A DNA stretch of 10,935 bases from Thermoguttaceae bacterium. GTDB lineage: Bacteria; Planctomycetota; Planctomycetia; Pirellulales; Thermoguttaceae. The notes under the pieces are model-generated. The model saw only the letters and a program-made list of their open reading frames with translations, did not search any database and had not been told where the DNA came from. The position numbers were made by a program, and so were the translations under genes. Every line of letters begins with the position of its first letter. Position 1 is the first letter of the stretch. Below, piece by piece: positions 6,777-10,935 of the stretch. Where the stretch lies: assembly GCA_024653385.1 (NCBI GenBank), contig JANLFZ010000079.1, forward strand, positions 1 through 10,935, in the 5' to 3' direction.

Positions 6777-6809
6777 CACGGGCGCCGCGGCGCCTCGTGC
6801 CGCGCGGCA
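6777..6809. repeat. Two adjacent perfect palindromes in an intercistronic gap
   Basis: GGCGCCGCGGCGCC (6781-6794) and TGCCGCGCGGCA (6798-6809) are each perfect palindromes, three bases apart, in the 71-base gap between the HzsA-related stop and the UroD-like start. The first extends through CACG (6777-6780) and CGTG (6796-6799) into a 9-bp stem with a one-base bulge; this longer form shares bases with the second palindrome, so the two folds exclude each other. It may be an mRNA-processing hairpin, an attenuator or a protein site. No T-tract follows. Confidence 0.6.
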
Positions 6810-6811
6810 GG

Positions 6812-9307
6812 CTACGGCCCGCCGGCATCGACCCGGGCGTCGGCCCGGGGTCGGTGGTAGAACGACTCCCAATAGGCCCGGTCGGTTGCGTAGCAGTCGA
6901 TCGGGTCGGTGGGCTTGAGGTCCTTCGGCAGGATGCCGAACCGTTGCATCTCGCGGATGTAATGCGGGTTCGGACGGAACCCAGGCATGTCGAACCGCTT
7001 GCCGGCCATGAGGCGCTGATGGGCGTCGCGGATCGCCGCGAGCATCGCCTGATAGAGCGGATCCTTGGTGTCCTTGAACACCGCTTCCCGACAGAGGCCA
7101 AGGCCGCCGGCCTCCTTGGCCAGAGGGGCCAACAAGGCGTACGACTTTTCGGGCCGCGAGAGGTTCATCACGGTCTCGGCCCGGACGCCGGCCGGCCCCG
7201 GAAAGACGACCACCTTGCGCGGGCCCTTCTCGGTGGCGATCTCGCGCGTGTGGCAGCCGCCGCAGCGCTGGCTGATCGCGCCGTACGGGACGTGGACGGG
7301 ATAGGTTCCGCAGCCCAACGCGGCGTAGGTGCCCGGGTAGGTGGCGCTGGTCTCGATCCACAAGCGAATGGTCTTGGCTTCCAGCGGAGAGACCTTCGCC
7401 CCGTAGTGGCTACCGTCGATGAGCTTCATCAGCCGGCTGGCGGCGCTGCCGTACTGGTACGGCGGCCGGCTGCCGATGGGCTGGTTGCGGCCGTCGACCA
7501 CCAGGCCGCGCGTCTGCATGGCCCAATAGCTCATCGTGTACGTCATCGTCTTGTCGCCTGTCAGGTCCACCCGTCCCTCGTAGCGCTCCGGCCGGTGGCA
7601 CTCGACGCAGTGCCGGTCGAGGATCGGCTGGATGTCGCGCGGGAAGTCGAGCACGTCGGGCACATCGGCGATGCGCTCCACCTTGCTCGGCCGGCGCTTG
7701 AAGGCCATCTGGTTGGGCCTCACGTCGGCGGTCGTGTTCCGCTGCTCGTGGCACCCCACGCACCCGAGGGTCTCGCCCGGCTGGAGAATCGTGAAACTGT
7801 GCATGCGCTTGACCGCGATGTCGTTCTCGTCCAGCGCCACGAAAAACAGCGACCGCAAGGCGGGCAACTCCATGAAGGCCGAGCCGTCTTCCTCGACGGG
7901 CACGGTGCCGACGATCTGCGCCAGGGTAAACGACCCGCCGATGGTCAACGGCTCCATCCCCCCGGAGAAGTTCACCGGCTTGGGCACCTGCTGAAGCACC
8001 AAGAGCTTCTTGATCGCGCCCCGCTTCACCCCATCCATGCTGCGGCCGTTGTAGATGTCGGAAAGTAGCACGCGGGCCGTCGGCTTCGAGAGATCGACCC
8101 GCTCGGGAATGACCGGCTCGCGCGGCCGGGCCATGATCGGCCGCGGCTCGTGGCATTGGAAACGCCCCCGCTCGGACTCCGGCAGTTGGTAGATCAGTTC
8201 GGTGTTCCCCTGGCCGTCCATCACGAACAGTCCGCGGGGATGGGCCACCAGAAAGCAATCCTCGCTCAACGCGTAGGGGTCCTTCCAGTGCGCGGCCCAT
8301 TCGTTCTTCTCGGGACTGATCCGCCGGGCCGACGCGAGGATGTCGGGACCCCGGCTGGGATCGACCACGGTCACGGGCCCCAGGTGCTCGGGCATGCCGT
8401 GGCCGGGCGAGAACGACGCCACGATCTTCGTCGTGCCCGGAATCGGCTTGGCGTCGAGCATCGCGATGTTGCCGAACTCGTTGCCGAAGAACACGGTCTG
8501 GCCCGTGCCGTCGGGGTTCATCGCCCAAAGATGGTGGAAGTGAACCTGGCTGCGATCGACGTACTCCCAGCGCATGTAAAGCACCCGCCCGTCGGGGAGC
8601 ATCCACGGGGTGTTGTCGTGGTCGTTGTTGCTCGAGAGCATGCGGATGTTCTTTCCGTCGCCGTCGCAGCGATAGAGCGACGCCACCCGGGTGTACCAGC
8701 AATTGACGAACCGCCGGCACCGCGACGAGCAGAAGACGATGCTGCCGTCGGGGCAATAGGTGGGCTCGATGTCGTCGTCCGGTCCGTCGGTCAACTGCCG
8801 CAAGCCCGTGCCGTCGATGTTGATCTCGTAGAGATGGAACGGATGCTCGCCACCCTTGCGGTACGAAAAGAGGATCTTCGTACCGTCGTAGTGAAGCTGC
8901 GGGTCGCGAACGCCGCCTTTGGGGTCGTCCAGCAACGTCGTCAGCTTGCCCGTGCGCAGATTCAGGCGGCACAACCGGCCTCCCTCGCCGTACCCCCAGT
9001 ACACCCCCTCTTCCATCTTGAAACCGAGCTGCGTCGGGTACTCGGAATGATCGGCGTAATTGCCGAAGGTGACGTACCAGTGGTCGCGGCCGGGCACGCG
9101 CACCGCGAAGACAATTTCCTCGGCCTGCTTCATGGGACCGGCGAGAAACCGCGACAAAAGCGGCCCCGGCTGGTAGGTCGGCTGCCGCCCGGCCTCGGGC
9201 GCGGGTCGCGATTGGCCGGCAACGTCCGAAACACGGCCGACCGACAACACGGCGGCCCCTAGAGCGCAGAGTACCACTCGACGATGCCATCGGACGCGGT
9301 CGGTCAT
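6812..9307 (-). CDS. Secreted HzsA-related protein: PD40 beta-propeller with three c-type haem motifs
   Basis: An 831-residue exported protein. The first 30 or so residues are a Sec signal peptide (basic WHRR, then VVLCALGAAVLSVG, with likely cleavage near VAG/QS). Residues about 60-380 form a TolB/PD40-like propeller: repeated YDGTKILFSY (140-149), INIDGTGLRQLTDG (162-175), EPTYCPDGSIVFCSSR (181-196), TPWMLPDGRVLYM (233-245) and MNPDGTG (263-269). A middle region (about 408-520) resembles the hydrazine synthase alpha-subunit middle domain (GTVPVEEDGSAFMELPALRS at 467-486) and runs into CVGCH (516-520). Two further haem sites follow, CVECH (567-571) in a planctomycete-type cytochrome segment (DIQPILDRHCVECH) and CGGCH (682-686). 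It should be periplasmic or surface-exposed with three covalently bound haems. It has GGAGG eight bases before the ATG and a TATAAT upstream, and probably leads an operon with the UroD-like gene. Electron transfer or catalysis is unknown; true hydrazine synthase is unlikely because hzsB/hzsC-type neighbours are absent. Confidence 0.9.
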   Translation of the reverse strand: MTDRVRWHRRVVLCALGAAVLSVGRVSDVAGQSRPAPEAGRQPTYQPGPLLSRFLAGPMKQAEEIVFAVRVPGRDHWYVTFGNYADHSEYPTQLGFKMEEGVYWGYGEGGRLCRLNLRTGKLTTLLDDPKGGVRDPQLHYDGTKILFSYRKGGEHPFHLYEINIDGTGLRQLTDGPDDDIEPTYCPDGSIVFCSSRCRRFVNCWYTRVASLYRCDGDGKNIRMLSSNNDHDNTPWMLPDGRVLYMRWEYVDRSQVHFHHLWAMNPDGTGQTVFFGNEFGNIAMLDAKPIPGTTKIVASFSPGHGMPEHLGPVTVVDPSRGPDILASARRISPEKNEWAAHWKDPYALSEDCFLVAHPRGLFVMDGQGNTELIYQLPESERGRFQCHEPRPIMARPREPVIPERVDLSKPTARVLLSDIYNGRSMDGVKRGAIKKLLVLQQVPKPVNFSGGMEPLTIGGSFTLAQIVGTVPVEEDGSAFMELPALRSLFFVALDENDIAVKRMHSFTILQPGETLGCVGCHEQRNTTADVRPNQMAFKRRPSKVERIADVPDVLDFPRDIQPILDRHCVECHRPERYEGRVDLTGDKTMTYTMSYWAMQTRGLVVDGRNQPIGSRPPYQYGSAASRLMKLIDGSHYGAKVSPLEAKTIRLWIETSATYPGTYAALGCGTYPVHVPYGAISQRCGGCHTREIATEKGPRKVVVFPGPAGVRAETVMNLSRPEKSYALLAPLAKEAGGLGLCREAVFKDTKDPLYQAMLAAIRDAHQRLMAGKRFDMPGFRPNPHYIREMQRFGILPKDLKPTDPIDCYATDRAYWESFYHRPRADARVDAGGP

Positions 9308-9315
9308 CTTCGCAA

Positions 9316-9320
9316 CCTCC
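9316..9320 (-). promoter_or_regulatory. Shine-Dalgarno for the HzsA-related gene
   Basis: GGAGG on the minus strand, eight bases before the ATG at 9307. It has the same CGGAGGTT context and spacing as the site in front of the isomerase-like gene, and fits the start that gives an intact signal peptide. Confidence 0.65.
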
Positions 9321-9351
9321 GTAACGCTTTGGCGGACGGGAATCGGCGGCC

Positions 9352-9357
9352 ATTATA
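9352..9357 (-). promoter_or_regulatory. -10 box (TATAAT) for the HzsA-related gene
   Basis: Minus-strand ACTATAATGG contains a perfect TATAAT, placing transcription start near 9345 and giving a leader of about 38 bases before the ATG at 9307. The -35 region (about 9375-9380, TTTCGC) is weak, so the promoter may need an activator or a non-standard sigma factor. Confidence 0.5.
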
Positions 9358-9433
9358 GTCGCGCTACCCCATCCGCGAAACCCGACACGAACACGCAGGC
9401 TTCGCTCTGCCGAGCCTGGCTGAAGCCCCCGGC

Positions 9434-9612
9434 ATACCAACCCGACGCGCCAGCGAGGGCCTAGCACACCAACCCGACGCGCCAGCGAGGGCCCTGCGAG
9501 CCGACGCGCCAACGAGGCCCGGGTAGTATCCCAGCGTTCCGGCAAGGCCCCGTGGTCTGCCCTCGTCGGCACCTCGGGTTAATCTGTCCTCGCTGGCGCG
9601 TCGGGTTAGTAT
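9434..9612. repeat. Planctomycete-type intergenic repeat cluster, direct and inverted copies
   Basis: A core, CCCGACGCGCCAGCGAGG, with an A-rich 5' flank, occurs at 9434-9458 and 9466-9490 (25 bases, one mismatch, 32-base period), in degenerate form at 9499-9517, and on the opposite strand at 9588-9612 (one mismatch to the first copy) with a degenerate inverted copy at 9560-9583. Read through, it encodes NPTRQRG on one strand and SLARRVG on the other, words I associate with spurious ORFs in planctomycete genomes. The head-to-head arrangement could fold into a long hairpin. It lies upstream of both the minus-strand HzsA-related gene and the plus-strand DUF1559 gene. No transposase is present. 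Confidence 0.8.
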
Positions 9613-9680
9613 CAAGGCACGTGACCCACGACGAACCGTGACACCGATCGAGACACAACACTACAGAGGGGTATGCCTCG

Positions 9681-9749
9681 ATGAGCAAGTCCGCCGAGTT
9701 TCCACAAAATCCTTACCGATTTCAAGTGGATTGTGTATGCTATAGATAG
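9681..9749 (+). CDS. Possible 22-residue small ORF (doubtful)
   Basis: ATG at 9681 is preceded by AGAGGGG at 9665-9671 (nine-base gap) and runs to TAG at 9749. It encodes 22 residues beginning MSKSAEFPQNPYRF. There is no recognisable family; it could be a leader peptide, the remnant of a lost gene's N-terminus, or chance. The end overlaps the TATAGA box, which argues against it being a gene. Confidence 0.15.
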   Translation: MSKSAEFPQNPYRFQVDCVCYR

Positions 9750-9783
9750 GCCGGGCCGGCGTGGGAAAACGTCGAGTACATGA

Positions 9784-9812
9784 TTGCACCAGGGTCAGGT
9801 TTGACCTATAAA
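9784..9812 (+). promoter_or_regulatory. Candidate promoter with an embedded inverted repeat, upstream of the DUF1559 gene
   Basis: TTGCAC (9784-9789) and TATAAA (9807-9812) are separated by 17 bases. Between them GGTCA-ggtt-TGACC (9793-9806) is a perfect 5-4-5 inverted repeat abutting the -10 box, a position where a repressor would block RNA polymerase. Transcription would start near 9819, giving a leader of about 110 bases. An alternative -10 (TATAGA, 9741-9746) lies further upstream. Confidence 0.4.
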
Positions 9813-9829
9813 AGGGCTGTTGAGGGCCA

Positions 9830-9904
9830 GGAAGCGCGCGCGACGCTCTTTTTGGTTTTTCCCTGCACCCTTCTCGCGCGGGGTGCCGGCAAGGGCACGC
9901 TTCC
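9830..9904 (+). other. Structured 5' leader of the DUF1559 gene
   Basis: GGAAGCG (9830-9836) and CGCTTCC (9898-9904) form a 7-bp outer stem. Within it are CGCGCG (9835-9840) opposite CGCGCG (9875-9880), and a small GTGCC...GGCAC hairpin near 9883-9898, plus a T-rich single-stranded stretch (9848-9860). The Shine-Dalgarno at 9915-9919 lies just outside. It could affect translation or mRNA stability; it matches no riboswitch class I know. Confidence 0.3.
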
Positions 9905-9914
9905 GTCGGATGTC

Positions 9915-9919
9915 AGGAG
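9915..9919 (+). promoter_or_regulatory. Shine-Dalgarno for the DUF1559 gene
   Basis: AGGAG ten bases before the ATG at 9930. This start gives a 13-residue basic leader before the prepilin cleavage glycine, as expected for the family. Confidence 0.6.
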
Positions 9920-9929
9920 ACCGAACCGC

Positions 9930-10935
9930 ATGAGCGCTATCCATTCCGCTCGTCCGCCGCGCCACGGGTTCACGCTGGTCGAACTGCTCGTGGTGATCTC
10001 GATCATTGGGGTCTTGATGGGCTTGCTGTTGCCCGCCGTCCAAATGGCCCGCGAATCCGGACGCCGAACCCAGTGCGGGAACAATCTGAAGCAGATCGGC
10101 TTGGCCTTTGCGCAGCACGATTCGCAGTTCAAGACGTTTCCCGATGGCGGCAAGGGCGTGGGGCTGAACTTCGCACGCTCCTCGTCCGGCCCGAACAACT
10201 TCAATACCGCTCCCCGGCAGAACTGGGGTTGGGGCTACCAGATCCTTCCCTTCATGGAGCAGGAATCGGTGTGGTCGTTGCCCGACGACTTCAACGTGTA
10301 TGACAGCGGCGGCAATCTTCTGAGGAAAGGGGCGGGCTCGGTCACCTTGTCGATGTACTTCTGCCCGACGCGCCGTCGGCCGGTCGGGTACATGTTCCCC
10401 GGGATCTTCAACCAGCAACGCACGCCCGAGTTCCGCGCGCTGGGCGATTACGCCGGCAACGCCGGGTGCGGCGCGGTCGGCCCGCCCAGTTCCAACGATC
10501 CGGGCAGCCTGGGAAACGGCAACGGAGGCCCCAACGGCAATCTCGGCGGAACCGTGGTTCGTGCGGGCGCAACCCAACCGATCTCGCTGGTCGATAACCG
10601 GGTGCCCGACGGCGCCAGCAACACCATCTTGGTTGCCGAAAAGTACGTGTTCGAAGACACGAAGGATATCGACCCGATGGGCGGGACCCGCGCGCCCAAC
10701 GACGACACGGGCTACTTCTCGGGTTGGGACTGGGACATCGTGCGTTGGGGACCGACGTACGACTCGTCGACCAGCACGTGGTTCATGACGCCTCAGCCCG
10801 ACTCGTCCAAGCCGCCGGTCGGCAACGAGTGGCTCTATTACGGCGCGTTCGGCGCGGCGCACCCTGGGGTCTTCAACGCCGTGTTCGCCGACGGCAACGT
10901 CCGGACCATTCGCTTGACCGTCGATCCGGCCGTGC
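9930..10935 (+). CDS. Prepilin-like DUF1559 (SBP_bac_10-type) protein, 3'-truncated by the window edge
   Basis: The frame is open from ATG 9930 to the window end (335 codons), so the stop lies beyond. The N-terminus is a type IV prepilin/pseudopilin leader: 13 residues ending in RHG, then F14 TLVELLVVISIIG, with E18 at mature position +5; a PilD-type peptidase would cut after G13 and leave a membrane-spanning helix to about residue 36. The DUF1559 part begins at once (ARESGRRTQCGNNLKQIGLA at 40-59, with C49), and continues through YFCPTRRRPVGY (143-154), ALGDYAGNAG (170-179), a Gly/Asn-rich loop (about 190-207), VPDGASNTILVAEK (225-238) and the C-terminal FGAAHPGVFNAVFADGNVRTI (307-327), all hallmarks of the family. 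Such proteins are present in many copies in planctomycete genomes; their function is not established. Little more than the tail should be missing. Confidence 0.95.
   Translation, partial: MSAIHSARPPRHGFTLVELLVVISIIGVLMGLLLPAVQMARESGRRTQCGNNLKQIGLAFAQHDSQFKTFPDGGKGVGLNFARSSSGPNNFNTAPRQNWGWGYQILPFMEQESVWSLPDDFNVYDSGGNLLRKGAGSVTLSMYFCPTRRRPVGYMFPGIFNQQRTPEFRALGDYAGNAGCGAVGPPSSNDPGSLGNGNGGPNGNLGGTVVRAGATQPISLVDNRVPDGASNTILVAEKYVFEDTKDIDPMGGTRAPNDDTGYFSGWDWDIVRWGPTYDSSTSTWFMTPQPDSSKPPVGNEWLYYGAFGAAHPGVFNAVFADGNVRTIRLTVDPAV

Larger units (their letters stand above)
9308..9929. other. Long intergenic region (about 620 bases)
   Basis: This stretch separates the divergent HzsA-related and DUF1559 genes. 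From left to right it holds the minus-strand Shine-Dalgarno and TATAAT, a hairpin-like GGCTTC (9398-9403)/GAAGCC (9422-9427), the repeat cluster (9434-9612), a locally A+T-richer stretch around 9700-9750 with TATAGA at 9741-9746, a second promoter-like element at 9784-9812, and a structured leader. No convincing protein-coding gene was seen; open frames across the repeats are translations of the repeat. Confidence 0.7.

Noticed and set aside
6797..8068. A long plus-strand open frame opposite the HzsA-related gene (also 8150-9262)
   Set aside because: The composition is Arg/His/Val-rich with no motifs, whereas the minus strand encodes a signal peptide, propeller repeats and three CxxCH sites.
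6812..9307. A genuine hydrazine synthase alpha subunit and anammox gene cluster
   Set aside because: No hzsB/hzsC-like genes, hydrazine dehydrogenase or other anammox genes are nearby; family resemblance alone does not show the activity, and three haem motifs plus a planctomycete cytochrome segment fit the broader HzsA-related family.
9434..9612. Repeat cluster as a CRISPR array
   Set aside because: Only two near-identical direct copies, separated by seven bases with no proper spacers; other copies are degenerate or inverted, and there are no cas genes.
9795..10862. A 355-codon minus-strand frame opposite the DUF1559 gene, and 7410-9572 crossing the repeats
   Set aside because: The plus strand at 9930-10935 is a textbook prepilin/DUF1559 protein. 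The 7410-9572 frame is a shadow of the HzsA-related gene extended by reading the intergenic repeat.

Overview
The window is G+C-rich, densely coding bacterial DNA that most likely comes from a planctomycete (Planctomycetota, probably the Pirellulales side). Four things point there. One is a prolipoprotein diacylglyceryl transferase carrying a PDZ insert. Another is a secreted beta-propeller/c-type cytochrome protein of the HzsA-related family. A third is a prepilin-like DUF1559 protein. The fourth is an intergenic repeat of the CCCGACGCGCCAGCGAGG type, whose spurious translation reads NPTRQRG. The assignment rests on recognised families and motifs, not on a search.

Layout. Positions 1-2138 (+): the 3' part of panC (pantothenate synthesis), then lgt (lipoprotein lipidation), two bases apart and probably co-transcribed. 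Positions 2107-3980 (-): a two-gene unit, a xylose-isomerase-like TIM-barrel gene followed by an MtaA/CmuA-type member of the uroporphyrinogen decarboxylase superfamily, overlapping as ATGA. The 3' end of this unit overlaps the 3' end of lgt. Positions 4157-5638 (+): a tandem-domain polyphosphate kinase 2 (polyphosphate:AMP phosphotransferase), divergent from the isomerase-like gene. Positions 5679-9307 (-): a secreted tri-haem, HzsA-related protein followed by a second, divergent UroD-superfamily gene; the 71-base gap between them holds two adjacent perfect palindromes. Positions 9308-9929: about 620 bases without a convincing gene, holding the repeat cluster, a -10 box for the HzsA-related gene and a promoter-like region with an inverted repeat for the next gene. 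Positions 9930-10935 (+): the 5' part of a DUF1559 prepilin-like gene that runs off the window.

The genes do not form one obvious pathway. panC-lgt is housekeeping (CoA precursor and lipoprotein maturation), and the PPK2 gene recycles AMP using polyphosphate. The two UroD-superfamily genes, one paired with a sugar-isomerase-like enzyme and one with a multihaem surface or periplasmic protein, look like accessory catabolic functions of unknown substrate. The most notable points are the architecture of Lgt (PDZ insert plus an apparent duplication of its N-terminal membrane unit), the HzsA-related tri-haem protein, the translationally coupled isomerase/methyltransferase pair, and the planctomycete-type intergenic repeat cluster. 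I found no complete novel defence or mobile system, no tRNA or rRNA, and no CRISPR array.
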